Assembly: GCF_001292625.1 (NCBI RefSeq)
Contig: NZ_LAJH01000011.1
Coordinates: 62,001-126,000 of the forward strand
DNA: 64,000 nucleotides
From: Shimia sp. SK013
GTDB taxonomy: Bacteria; Pseudomonadota; Alphaproteobacteria; Rhodobacterales; Rhodobacteraceae
Direction: 5' to 3'
In this document: positions 43,466 to 51,761 of the stretch, piece after piece
Numbering within the stretch: the first letter of the stretch is position 1
Layout: every line of letters begins with the position of its first letter
Made by a program: the position numbers and the translations under genes
The notes under the pieces: model-generated
What the model was told of the DNA's origin: nothing
What the model saw: the letters and a program-made list of their open reading frames with translations, nothing else
The model's database searches: none

Positions 43466-44363
43466 TCCGCGCAAGTCCATACAGGTGGAGTGGCCGACGT
43501 TGGGATTGTTTGCGGTTTGTTATGTGGCGTACGGTGTTGGCACGGTCTGGGCGGCGGCTTGGTTTTTGCCGCTGGGCATGGGCCTGACGATTTTGGCGCT
43601 GGCGTTGCATTCGTCGTTGAGCCACGAGGTTTTGCACGGGCATCCCTTTGCATCACGACTTGCCAATGAGGCGTTGGTGTTTCCGGCCATCGGGCTGTTC
43701 ATCCCGTTTGTGCGGTTTCGCGACACCCATCTGGCCCACCATAAGGACAGTGTGCTGACCGATCCCTATGACGATCCCGAAACCAATTTTCTGGACCCGG
43801 CGCGCTGGGCGCGGATGCCGAGATGGCTGCGGTTGGTGCATGATTTTAACAACACGCTTTTGGGGCGCCTGTTGGTGGGACCTTTGTTGGGGCAGTTGGC
43901 ATTTATGCGCTCTGACATGCGTGAAATCGCGCGGGGCAATACGGCGGTTCTGCTGGGCTGGTTACTGCACATTCCGGCTGTGGCAGTGGTGGTCTGGTGG
44001 ATGACAGCTGTTGGGCAGATGCCGGTCTGGGCGTATGTGCTTAGTGCCTACGCGGCCCTGTCGGTGCTAAAAATCCGCACATTTCTGGAGCATCAGGCCC
44101 ACACCAAGGCACGGGGGCGAACGGTGATTATCGACGATCAGGGGCCACTGGCGTGGATTTTTCTCAACAACAATCTTCACGTCGTGCACCACATGCACCC
44201 GAGGGTCCCGTGGTATCGCCTGCCGGTGTTGTTTCGCGAGAACCGCGAGCGGTATCTATCGCGCAACGACGGGTATTATTTCAAAAGCTACGGCGAGGTG
44301 TTCCGACGCTATTTCTGGCGCAGGAAAGATCCGGTGCCCCATCCAATGTGGGGTGAGAAATAG
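43458..44363 (+). CDS. Membrane fatty acid desaturase
   Basis: 301 residues, about four membrane segments. Three histidine boxes bind the di-iron centre: HSSLSHEVLHGHP, RDTHLAHHKD and NNLHVVHHMHPRVPW. These are characteristic of membrane desaturase/hydroxylase enzymes. The substrate may be membrane lipid acyl chains or a specialised lipid; the sequence does not decide. ATG 43458 was preferred over an in-frame GTG two codons upstream. Its partner DUF2061 overlaps it and the divergent XRE gene probably controls both. Confidence 0.9.
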   Translation: MADPRKSIQVEWPTLGLFAVCYVAYGVGTVWAAAWFLPLGMGLTILALALHSSLSHEVLHGHPFASRLANEALVFPAIGLFIPFVRFRDTHLAHHKDSVLTDPYDDPETNFLDPARWARMPRWLRLVHDFNNTLLGRLLVGPLLGQLAFMRSDMREIARGNTAVLLGWLLHIPAVAVVVWWMTAVGQMPVWAYVLSAYAALSVLKIRTFLEHQAHTKARGRTVIIDDQGPLAWIFLNNNLHVVHHMHPRVPWYRLPVLFRENRERYLSRNDGYYFKSYGEVFRRYFWRRKDPVPHPMWGEK

Positions 44364-44429
44364 CGCGCCGCGCAGGCCAACCTCCAAGGGTGCGTGACTT
44401 TCCGAGAGTTCCGCGCCATCAATGCGATC

Positions 44430-45332
44430 ATGGAACTTTGGATCATCGCCTCTGTGGCTGCTGCCGCATTTCAGACCGTGCGTTTTATGTTGCAAAAACA
44501 TCTGGCGGCGGTGTCATTGTCGGCGGCTGGCGCGACGTTTGCGCGGTTTCTGTACTCCGCGCCGATTGCCTGTCTGATCCTTTTTACATGCGTTACCAAC
44601 GGCTGGATTAAGCTGCCGCCGCTGGGTGCGGCCTTTTGGGCTTTCGGCGCGTTGGGCGGCGCAGCACAGATCACGGCGACGGTGTGTACGGTCATGTTGT
44701 TTGGGCGGCGTAACCTCGCGGTGGGCATGGCTTTTATCAAGAGCGAAGTGTTTTTCACCGTGTTGATCGGTTTCGTTTTGTTGGCCGAGGGCGTTTCGGG
44801 CGTCGGGTTTGCGGCAATTGCGGTGGGCGTGGCCGGAGTGCTGGTTCTGTCAGGCCCGATCGAGGCCACTGGCCGCGGGTGGCGGGGTATTCTTAGCCCA
44901 TCGGCTGCTTTGGGGCTGACGGCGGGCGCGTTGTTCGGCGTATCGGCGGTGGCGTATCGCGGCGCATCGCTCGCAGTTGAGCTGGACGCCCCGTTGGGGC
45001 GGGCTTTGGTCACGCTGGCGGCGGTGACGGCGATGCAAATGGTGGCGATGTGGCTGTGGTTGCGGTTTCGTGAACCCGGCGAGGTGGGACGCGTACTTTC
45101 GGCATGGAAGAGCGCGGGTTTCATCGGATTGACCAGCATGGCCGGAACGTTTTGCTGGTTCACGGCGTTTACGCTGCAGACCGCCGCCTACGTCAAAGCC
45201 GTCGGTCAGATCGAGTTGGTATTTGGCATACTCGGCACGGTTCTGGTGTTTCGTGAAAAGATCAGCCGCCGGGAATTTGCGGGCATGGCGCTGTTGGCGG
45301 GCTCAATTCTGGGGCTGATACTATTTGCTTAG
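44430..45332 (+). CDS. EamA/DMT family transporter
   Basis: 300 residues with ten membrane segments arranged as two EamA repeats (first half ending LSGPIEATG, second containing FIGLTSMAGTFCWFTAFTLQTAAYVKAVGQIELVFGILGTVLVFREKIS). DMT exporters move amino acids, nucleosides or other small metabolites. A GTG at 44394 adds 12 residues and has a weak AAGG site, so the start is not certain. It follows the desaturase gene after about 65 bases and overlaps the convergent NUDIX gene end by 4 bases. Confidence 0.87.
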   Translation: MELWIIASVAAAAFQTVRFMLQKHLAAVSLSAAGATFARFLYSAPIACLILFTCVTNGWIKLPPLGAAFWAFGALGGAAQITATVCTVMLFGRRNLAVGMAFIKSEVFFTVLIGFVLLAEGVSGVGFAAIAVGVAGVLVLSGPIEATGRGWRGILSPSAALGLTAGALFGVSAVAYRGASLAVELDAPLGRALVTLAAVTAMQMVAMWLWLRFREPGEVGRVLSAWKSAGFIGLTSMAGTFCWFTAFTLQTAAYVKAVGQIELVFGILGTVLVFREKISRREFAGMALLAGSILGLILFA

Positions 45333-46045
45333 TCGCGGTTCCAATCCGGTACGTGGCCGCGTAGGCGCAGGAAGTGGCTGGCCTCGTCGTTGTTGTTGAA
45401 GAACGGCACGTTTTGCGGCGGTTCGGGAGTGTCCAGACGGCCTTCCACTTCGGCCAGGACGACTTCGGTGATGAACGGCAGATCAAATTCCCGCGCTTTG
45501 GCGAGAGGGATCCATTGCAGGTGTGATAGCTCATCACAGGCGGCGGAGAAATCATCCAGATCGGTGGCGATGGCGGCGGCGTCGAGCAAGAAGAACCGCG
45601 CGTCAAAACGGCGGGGACGCCCCGGAGGGGTGATGGCGCGGAACACAAATTGTAACGCATCAGCCGTGGGCAGGTGGCCGGTTGCGGCGTAGGTTTGCCA
45701 ATCTGCGGGCGGGGTAGCCTGCCAAGCGCCTTGTTGGCCAAGGATCAATCCGGTTTCTTCCCAGAGTTCACGCACAGCGGCCACGGCGAGGGGGTGTGCC
45801 AGATCGGGATCTGACTGTTCTCCGAGACGGGCCTGACAAATGTGGGGCAAGGGCGTTGCCAGCGCGATATCGGCGTCTGCTGTGTCTACGGCACCACCGG
45901 GAAAGACAAATTTGTTGGGCATGAACGCCGCTTTTGCGCCACGCTGTCCCATAAGGATGTGCGGATCGGAAATGCGATCACGCAGCACGATCACGGTGGC
46001 GGCATTGCGGATTGCAGTTTTGTCGATGATCGGCGAGTCGGTCAT
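45329..46045 (-). CDS. NUDIX hydrolase
   Basis: 238 residues. FVFPGGAVDTADAD starts the Nudix box and AVAAVRELWEETGLILG completes it (REx2EExGU), with a longer than usual insert between. NUDIX enzymes hydrolyse nucleoside diphosphates linked to another group; the N-terminus (ATVIVLRDRISDPHILMGQRG) and insert resemble the coenzyme A pyrophosphatase-like/RNA-processing-unrelated group found in proteobacteria. Downstream of the DUF983 gene by 39 bases on the same strand, so probably co-transcribed. Confidence 0.88.
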   Translation of the reverse strand: MTDSPIIDKTAIRNAATVIVLRDRISDPHILMGQRGAKAAFMPNKFVFPGGAVDTADADIALATPLPHICQARLGEQSDPDLAHPLAVAAVRELWEETGLILGQQGAWQATPPADWQTYAATGHLPTADALQFVFRAITPPGRPRRFDARFFLLDAAAIATDLDDFSAACDELSHLQWIPLAKAREFDLPFITEVVLAEVEGRLDTPEPPQNVPFFNNNDEASHFLRLRGHVPDWNRD

Positions 46046-46084
46046 AAGATCCCCTTTTGTCTTGGGGTCAGTATATGACGGATA

Positions 46085-46483
46085 TTAAAATCCGTGCATT
46101 CTTCGTGCCCATTGAAACGCAACGACACACCCCTTTAGTCGCGGCAGAAGGTAGAGCGAGAGCGCGACACAGCCAACCGCAAAAACCGTGAACAAAATAA
46201 GGGGTTCAGGGCGCCACTTAACAAACGCGATATGCAAAAGCGGTGCCATCAAGTGACCCACAATCAGAATCGTCAGATATGCCGGACCGTCATCGGCGCG
46301 GTGGTGATGCAATTCCTGTTTGCAGACCGAACAGTGGTCACGCACCTTAAGGTAGTCCTTGAGCATGGGGCCTGTCCCGCAGTTCGGACATTTGCGTCGC
46401 CAGCCACGTTTAAGCGCGGGTTTTAGAGGGCGATCTTCGTCAACGGAGATGTGGTTCAAGGTTTGGCTGGACTGGTCGGTCAC
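46085..46483 (-). CDS. DUF983 zinc-ribbon membrane protein
   Basis: 132 residues from a GTG at 46483; a longer frame to 46762 was rejected because conservation-type features begin only here. RKCPNCGTGPMLKDYLKVRDHCSVCKQEL is a Cys4 zinc ribbon, then HHHRADDGPAYLTILIVGHLMAPLL and a second helix before LLPRLKGCVVAFQWARRMHGF, the DUF983 pattern. Function unknown; located in the inner membrane with the ribbon in the cytoplasm. It precedes the NUDIX gene. Confidence 0.85.
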   Translation of the reverse strand: MTDQSSQTLNHISVDEDRPLKPALKRGWRRKCPNCGTGPMLKDYLKVRDHCSVCKQELHHHRADDGPAYLTILIVGHLMAPLLHIAFVKWRPEPLILFTVFAVGCVALSLYLLPRLKGCVVAFQWARRMHGF

Positions 46484-46776
46484 GGAAATACACTCAATAA
46501 GATTAGGTCTGTTCGCACATCCAAGATGACTGTGAGGTGCAAAAGTTAAAAGGGCGCAAATGCGCTTGCGGCGCCATGTCGCAAAGAGTGTGCCGTGTGG
46601 CGATCCGAGGTGTGTTTGGCAAAAATATTTTGGCGTCGGTAAAAAAACTTTGGTCTTTGGCGACGGAAACACCGCAACCGCGCGTTCTATCATCACCAAA
46701 CAGGCACAGAAACAGGCCCACGACAGACACCGGGCCGGTGCGCTCCCCTCGCGCATTCCCAAAGGAGACCGAAGAC

Positions 46777-47391
46777 ATGAAGAATAAATATTTTATTGGT
46801 GGCGTGATTGTTGCAGCCCTGAGCGTGACCGCAGTTGCAGCAGCGGCCAAAGAAGGCGGCATGCACCGCCATCAGCGCGGCATGCAGATCACGTTTGAAC
46901 AACTGGACGCCAATGGTGACGGCTTTGTCACGCTGGAAGAAATGCAGGCCCACGCGCAGGCGCGGTTCATGGAGCTGGACACTGACGGTGACGGCGCAAT
47001 CTCGCTTGACGAGTTGAAATCCAAGTTCAGCGAACGCGGTGGCGAAAGAGCTGGTAAGCGCGCTGAGCGGATGTTCTCCAAGATGGATGCCAATGGCGAC
47101 GGCAAGCTGACAGCGGAAGAGATGGCGCCCAAAGGCGATCGTGCGGCCAAGATGATTGAGCGTATGGACACAGATGGCGACGGTAAAATCAGCGCTGCAG
47201 AGTTTGAAGCGGCCAAAGCGGAGCGCGAAGGCAAGCGCGGTGAGCGCCGTGCAAAAACCTTTGAAATGCTGGACACCGATGGCGACGGCATGATCTCCAA
47301 AGAAGAGTTTGAGGCCGCCAAGGACAAGATGCGCGATGCGCACAAAGGCAAAAAACGCCCCGGTTCCGGTCAAGCTGTGCAAGACAATTGA
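46777..47391 (+). CDS. Exported EF-hand protein with five calcium sites
   Basis: 204 residues. A signal peptide (YFIGGVIVAALSVTAVAAAA) leads to five EF-hand loops at residues 44-55, 68-79, 104-115, 131-142 and 166-177, each with the DxDGDG or DxNGDG pattern and a glutamate at position 12. Highly charged linkers separate them. The likely location is the periplasm, binding Ca2+ or other divalent metals. AAAGGAG 9 bases upstream fixes the start. An ECF sigma operon follows after 85 bases, so the protein may be a target or partner of it. Confidence 0.93.
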   Translation: MKNKYFIGGVIVAALSVTAVAAAAKEGGMHRHQRGMQITFEQLDANGDGFVTLEEMQAHAQARFMELDTDGDGAISLDELKSKFSERGGERAGKRAERMFSKMDANGDGKLTAEEMAPKGDRAAKMIERMDTDGDGKISAAEFEAAKAEREGKRGERRAKTFEMLDTDGDGMISKEEFEAAKDKMRDAHKGKKRPGSGQAVQDN

Positions 47392-47397
47392 GCAGAG

Positions 47398-47430
47398 GTG
47401 CCTCCGGGTGGTAATTTCGTCCGGAGGCAC
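47398..47430 (+). terminator. Hairpin between EF-hand gene and sigma gene
   Basis: Perfect 10-bp arms at 47398-47407 and 47421-47430 around a 13-base loop. No T run follows, so it is either a weak terminator or a stabiliser of the 3' end of the EF-hand mRNA. Confidence 0.5.
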
Positions 47431-47475
47431 TGACAGGATTGCAACACGCAGCAACACAGGCTAGCCGTCGGGATC

Positions 47476-48060
47476 ATGCCTATGCCCTTTGATCAGCAAA
47501 CTGACATCCCTGATGAGGCGCTTTTGGTGCTTTATGCAAATGGGGATGCCGGTGCCGCACAAACGCTGACATTGCGGTTTACGCCGCGGGTCTTTGCCCA
47601 AGCGTTTCGTATGTTGGGCAATCGGGCTGACGCAGAAGATGTGGCGCAAGAAGCGCTGATCCGGTTGTGCAAGATCGCACCGGTGTGGCGTCAGGGCGAG
47701 GCCAAGGTGACTACATGGTTGTATCGTGTGGTGGCCAATTTGGCGACGGATCGATTGCGCAAGGCACGCGGTGTGGCGCTGGACGCCATAGCCGAGCCGG
47801 AAGACAGCGCGAAATCGGTCTCTGAAACGATGCAGGATCGGGCACGGCAGACCGCGCTGAACGCGGCGCTGAACACGTTGCCGGATCGGCAGAAAGAAGC
47901 GGTGGTTCTGCGTCACATCGAAGGTCTGGGCAATCCCGAGATTGCCGAGGTTATGGACATTAGCGTCGAGGCTGTGGAAAGTCTGACGGCGCGGGGAAAA
48001 CGGGCGTTGGCTCAGGCTTTGGCCGGACAACGCGATGCATTGGGGTACACCGATGGCTGA
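47476..48060 (+). CDS. ECF-type RNA polymerase sigma factor
   Basis: 194 residues with sigma region 2 (FTPRVFAQAFRMLGNRADAEDVAQEALIRLC and TWLYRVVANLATDRLRKAR) and region 4 (NTLPDRQKEAVVLRHIEGLGNPEIAEVMDISVEAVESLTARGKRAL), no region 3: an extracytoplasmic-function sigma factor. The start at 47476 lies 84 bases after the EF-hand gene. Its stop overlaps by 8 bases the next gene, which encodes a membrane protein, the usual sigma/anti-sigma order. Group identity resembles heavy-metal-type ECF41-unlike CnrH groups, stated from context. Confidence 0.9.
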   Translation: MPMPFDQQTDIPDEALLVLYANGDAGAAQTLTLRFTPRVFAQAFRMLGNRADAEDVAQEALIRLCKIAPVWRQGEAKVTTWLYRVVANLATDRLRKARGVALDAIAEPEDSAKSVSETMQDRARQTALNAALNTLPDRQKEAVVLRHIEGLGNPEIAEVMDISVEAVESLTARGKRALAQALAGQRDALGYTDG

Positions 48061-48448
48061 TAAGAAAACGGATATTGCACCACTGGCGGCGAAAGACGAC
48101 GCCATGCTGGAGTCGCTCTTTGCAGTGGCCAAGGACGCCCCTGAGGCGCAACCATCGCCGGATTTCATGGCGCGGGTTTTGGCAGAAGCGGAAGCCCTTC
48201 AGCCAGTAGCGGCGGAATTGGCAGCAGCATCTGCGCCGCGCAGCGGGCCGCTGACGCGTTTGGTGGCGATGTTGGGTGGCTGGCCGTCGGTGTCCGGGCT
48301 GGCGGTGGCGACGATGGCGGGCGTCTGGGTTGGTGTGGCCGCGGGACCGGCCATGATGCAGAGCGATCTGGGAGCCAGCTTGCTGGTTACAACTGATGAA
48401 ACATATCTCACCGCGTTGGACGCAAGTTTTGCCTTTCTTGGCAACTGA
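48053..48448 (+). CDS. Putative anti-sigma membrane protein
   Basis: 131 residues. The first 80 residues are helical and hydrophilic (DDAMLESLFAVAKDAPEAQPSPDFMARVLAEAEAL), then one hydrophobic segment (VSGLAVATMAGVWVGVAAG) and a 30-residue outer tail. A soluble N-terminal domain plus a single span directly after an ECF gene is the typical layout of an anti-sigma factor, but there is no recognisable zinc motif. Starts 8 bases inside the sigma gene. Confidence 0.7.
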   Translation: MADKKTDIAPLAAKDDAMLESLFAVAKDAPEAQPSPDFMARVLAEAEALQPVAAELAAASAPRSGPLTRLVAMLGGWPSVSGLAVATMAGVWVGVAAGPAMMQSDLGASLLVTTDETYLTALDASFAFLGN

Positions 48449-48483
48449 CGGGACCGCGGGATGAGACACGGAAAGGCGCAACG

Positions 48484-48984
48484 ATGACGCAAACCCAAGA
48501 GAAAAAGCAGCGCAAACCCCTGCGCGGATTGCTGGTGGCCTCATTGGCCGTAAACCTGGCAGTGGCTGGCGTTGTGGGTGGAGCGTTCTTGTCACACAAG
48601 CGCTTTGACGGCGATGGTCCTAAGGCAAGCGAGCGGTTCGGAACGCCTTATGTGCAAGCCCTGTCACGCGAGGATCGCCGAAAAGTTGGACGCGCAATCC
48701 GCAATAGTTACCGCGAAGAAGGCATCGGAGTGATTGGCAACAAAGCACTGTATGCGCAGACGCTGGAGATGTTGCGTGCGCCAACTTTTGATCCTCAGGC
48801 GCTCAGCGCAGTGTTGGCTGAGATTGACACCGCAGCCGAAGGGCGCCGGACCTTGGCGCGCGATCAGTTGGTGGCGCGGATCGAAAGCATGTCGCCGCAA
48901 GAACGCGCGATTTATGCCGACCGGCTTGACGAAATGCTGCGACGCGGTCCGCAAAAGCGTCCGAGCAAACCTAAAAAACCTTAA
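48484..48984 (+). CDS. CnrX-like periplasmic metal sensor
   Basis: 166 residues. An N-terminal membrane helix (LRGLLVASLAVNLAVAGVVGGAFL) and a helical periplasmic domain of the heavy-metal-resistance sensor family (LSREDRRKVGRAIRNSY..., LAEIDTAAEGRRTLARDQLVARIESMSPQERAIYADRLDEML). The N-terminal H3xxH metal ligand set of CnrX is not evident, so metal binding is open; related proteins sense envelope stress. It follows the putative anti-sigma gene by 35 bases in the same operon. Confidence 0.75.
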   Translation: MTQTQEKKQRKPLRGLLVASLAVNLAVAGVVGGAFLSHKRFDGDGPKASERFGTPYVQALSREDRRKVGRAIRNSYREEGIGVIGNKALYAQTLEMLRAPTFDPQALSAVLAEIDTAAEGRRTLARDQLVARIESMSPQERAIYADRLDEMLRRGPQKRPSKPKKP

Positions 48985-49007
48985 GAAACTCTGGAAGGCC
49001 GCGCAGT

Positions 49008-50423
49008 TTAGGCTGCGGGGCGCGCCATTGTGACATTGTTGCGACCACAGGCTTTGGCGCCATAGAGCGCTTGGTCTGCAAGGTCGATCAATGTCGTGGC
49101 GGTGGCGTCGTTTGAAGGCATCGCTTCGGCCTGAAAGTGGTCGGACTCGCTCTCGCTGCCCATGGTTACCCCGATGCTGATGGTGACCGGAATGCGCAGG
49201 TCGCGATCGCGTAAGTAGACTGGTGTTTTTCGGACGACATCACGCAAATGATGCGCCAGTTCTGAGGCGCTCTCAGGTGTGGCTCTTTGCATCACAATCA
49301 GGAACTCTTCGCCGCCGATCCGCGCGATCAGGTCGCCGGCCTCAACAGTTGCACGCAGGCGGCGGGCCACCTCTGCGAGCACGATGTCACCTGCGGCATG
49401 GCCGAACTTGTCATTCACCAACTTGAAGTGATCCAGATCCGCAACCATCACCGCGAAATCTTGACCCTGAAGGCGCGCTTTGTGTGCTGTTCGAGCCAGC
49501 TGCGGCAAGGCATAGCGGCGGTTGTGGAGCCCCGTGAGCGGATCGGTCACAGCTGCGTTTAATCCGGCTTCAAGCGAGCGCGACATGCGGTCCATGAGCT
49601 TTTTGCGTTTGAGGATGACCGCAAGGCGCAGCGCCGCTTCTTCCGGATCAAAACTGCCAACCATCACGTCGTTGGCCCCTAAGTCCAATGCATTCACCCG
49701 CGCGCTGTCATCTTCGCGGTCTAGCACCATCAACACGGCCGCTTGGCGTGTTGCGGCTCTGGCGCGGATCTCCGCGAGAAATCGCAGGCCTTCTTCGAGA
49801 GTGTCGGCGGACACACCAATGACGAAGCCGTCGGGCACCGCAAAATGTGACATGGTTCGGACCGCATCGCATATGGAGTCGGCGCGCATACGATAGGGCA
49901 CGAGAGGTTTCAAACGGCGACACCATTTCAGCGCGTCCGCGCCGTCACGGGCGGCAAACACCAGCGCAGCGGGAGCGTCAAAGGCGCTGCTGTCTTCGGC
50001 AAGACCGGGAATGCGCTTCGCCGTTTCCTGCAGGCGCAAACCATGTACCGTGTCATGGGCGCGTTGCAAACAGCGGATACGCGCAAGAAACGGGCCCTCG
50101 CTGATAGGGGAGGTGATGATATCATCCGCACCAGCGCGCAGAGCAGCGAGCCTGTCGATGCGGGAAAAGTCGCTGCCGGTTACGATGATCGGCAGAGCCG
50201 CGCCGTCGGCGGACGTTTTAACAGTACGGCAGAAATCATCACGCACCATGTCCGTCAGGTCGCCGCCCAAAATCACCAGATCCGGCGGTTCTGACCGGAT
50301 CATTTCGAGGGCTTCTTGTCCTGTTTCGGCTTGGCGCGTATCCATAAAGCTGCCCGACAGCCGCGCTTTGAGCACACAGCGGTTTGAAGCAATACTATCG
50401 ACGATCAAAAGATGACCTGTCAT
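49008..50423 (-). CDS. PleD-like diguanylate cyclase with degenerate receivers
   Basis: 471 residues in REC-REC-GGDEF order, as in PleD. The first receiver (1-120) begins LLIVDS, with one acidic residue, and at the phosphoacceptor position reads VILGGDL. The second (about 155-280) reads FVIGVSADT at the same place. The GGDEF domain (about 300-460) has DPLTGLHNRR, DLDHFKLVNDKFGHAAGD and an intact GGEEF, so catalysis is likely. The autoinhibitory I-site is lost: EAGD takes the place of RxxD. Phosphorylation control is therefore doubtful. Confidence 0.87.
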   Translation of the reverse strand: MTGHLLIVDSIASNRCVLKARLSGSFMDTRQAETGQEALEMIRSEPPDLVILGGDLTDMVRDDFCRTVKTSADGAALPIIVTGSDFSRIDRLAALRAGADDIITSPISEGPFLARIRCLQRAHDTVHGLRLQETAKRIPGLAEDSSAFDAPAALVFAARDGADALKWCRRLKPLVPYRMRADSICDAVRTMSHFAVPDGFVIGVSADTLEEGLRFLAEIRARAATRQAAVLMVLDREDDSARVNALDLGANDVMVGSFDPEEAALRLAVILKRKKLMDRMSRSLEAGLNAAVTDPLTGLHNRRYALPQLARTAHKARLQGQDFAVMVADLDHFKLVNDKFGHAAGDIVLAEVARRLRATVEAGDLIARIGGEEFLIVMQRATPESASELAHHLRDVVRKTPVYLRDRDLRIPVTISIGVTMGSESESDHFQAEAMPSNDATATTLIDLADQALYGAKACGRNNVTMARPAA

Positions 50424-50504
50424 AACAACACCTTAAAATGGCAAACTGGTTTGCATCAGAGTGCCAAGTCAAAGGTTAAGAAAAGATTTCGAAAGTACGA
50501 AAAA

Positions 50505-50789
50505 ATGTCGCTTTCCCATGATGCAGCGGAAACCCTTGCTTTGGATGCGCTGGGCTGGTTGGTAACCAACGACGAGGTGTTGCCGGTATTCCTTGGGGCT
50601 ACGGGGGCGTCTGTCGAAGACTTGCGTGTCCGAGCCGGTGAGGCGGATTTCCTTGGCTCAGTCCTCGAGTTCCTGACAATGGACGACACCTGGGTGGTCG
50701 CGTTTTGCGATCAGAAAGGTTGTGGGTACGATCAGCCTCTGATGGCAGCGCATGTGCTTTTGGGCACGGCGCGCATGCATTGGACATGA
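50505..50789 (+). CDS. DUF3572 protein
   Basis: 94 residues from the ATG at 50505; the frame opens earlier but the domain starts here. ALDALGWLVTNDEVLPVFLGATGAS and DFLGSVLEFLTMDDTWVVAFCDQKG match DUF3572, small helical proteins of alphaproteobacteria with no known function. It is divergent from the PleD-like gene and followed 90 bases later by the HAD gene. Confidence 0.8.
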   Translation: MSLSHDAAETLALDALGWLVTNDEVLPVFLGATGASVEDLRVRAGEADFLGSVLEFLTMDDTWVVAFCDQKGCGYDQPLMAAHVLLGTARMHWT

Positions 50790-50879
50790 CACCGTATTCG
50801 CGCCGGTGAAAGCGCTTGTGCGACATAGAGCGGTGGGGCAAGGTCCGGCCAACAAGACTGGCCACGACAGGATTATGTG

Positions 50880-51569
50880 ATGCGCGCGGATGGGGTTCTC
50901 TTTGACAAGGATGGCACGCTTTTTGATTTCGGGGCGACTTGGAATGCATGGGCGTATACGGCAATTCACGAATTCGCGTCGGGTGAGGCCGGACTTGCCG
51001 CGCAGATTGCCGAGGCACTTGCCTTCGATTTGGACGCGCGCAGTTTTCGGGCCGACAGCTTTGTGATTGCGGGCACCAACCGCGAGGCGGCAGAGGCCGT
51101 CGCTGCGGTTGTTGAAGGCAGCGATGTGGATGCGATTGAGCGTAAGTTGGCGGTTGATGCCGCCCATGCGCCGCTTGCGCCAGCTGTGCCGCTTGCGCCC
51201 TATCTACAGGATTTGCGCGCCAAGGGTCTAAAGCTTGGCGTAATGACCAATGACAGCGCCTATTCGGCCCAAGCCCAATTGCAAAGTGCAGGCGTGACTG
51301 ATCTGTTTGATTTCATTGCGGGATTTGACAGCGGCTATGGCGCCAAGCCTGATCCCGATCCCTTGTTGGCTTTTGCTGACCAGCAGGCGTTGGCGCCGGA
51401 ACGGGTCGTCATGGTTGGCGACAGCACCCATGATTTGATTGCGGGTCGGCGCGCCGGCATGCAAACAGTCGGCGTTCTGACCGGCATGGCGGCAACAGAC
51501 GAACTTGCGCCTTATGCCGATGTGGTTTTGCCCGACATTGGCCATATCCCCGGATGGCTCGTGACCTGA
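50880..51569 (+). CDS. HAD family phosphatase (phosphoglycolate phosphatase-like)
   Basis: 229 residues. LFDKDGTLFDF is motif I with the nucleophile Asp, LGVMTNDS is motif II, KPDPDPLL motif III and VVMVGDSTHDLIAGRRAGM motif IV. The four motifs are intact and in order, with a helical cap domain between I and II, so it is a Gph-type HAD phosphatase. ATG 50880 with AGGA 9 bases upstream; the GTG just before is in frame but less favourable. The target phosphate ester is unknown. Confidence 0.88.
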   Translation: MRADGVLFDKDGTLFDFGATWNAWAYTAIHEFASGEAGLAAQIAEALAFDLDARSFRADSFVIAGTNREAAEAVAAVVEGSDVDAIERKLAVDAAHAPLAPAVPLAPYLQDLRAKGLKLGVMTNDSAYSAQAQLQSAGVTDLFDFIAGFDSGYGAKPDPDPLLAFADQQALAPERVVMVGDSTHDLIAGRRAGMQTVGVLTGMAATDELAPYADVVLPDIGHIPGWLVT

Positions 51570-51583
51570 TCTTCCCCTGTCTT

Positions 51584-51660
51584 CCCGCGCGCAAGCGCGG
51601 GGCCACGCCCAACTTCTGGCAGGGGCCGTTGGCCCCCGAAGAGGGCGAGAGCCCGCGGCT
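51584..51660. repeat. Cluster of short hairpins between the HAD and mttB-like genes
   Basis: A 7-bp stem with a GCAA tetraloop (51584-51601), a 6-bp stem with a 3-base loop (51622-51636) and a 4-bp stem (51650-51660) follow one another in the otherwise empty 190-base gap. None has a T run. It looks like a palindromic intergenic element, perhaps affecting transcript stability; whether it is repeated elsewhere cannot be seen here. Confidence 0.5.
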
Positions 51661-51761
51661 CGCGGCTAAGAGGGCGAAAAAACGACAGCTTCTGTCGCAA
51701 TCGCGCAGACTTCATCTGCCAGCCGCGCTTTGCTTGGGGCAGGTGACGACGGGAGGCTTTC

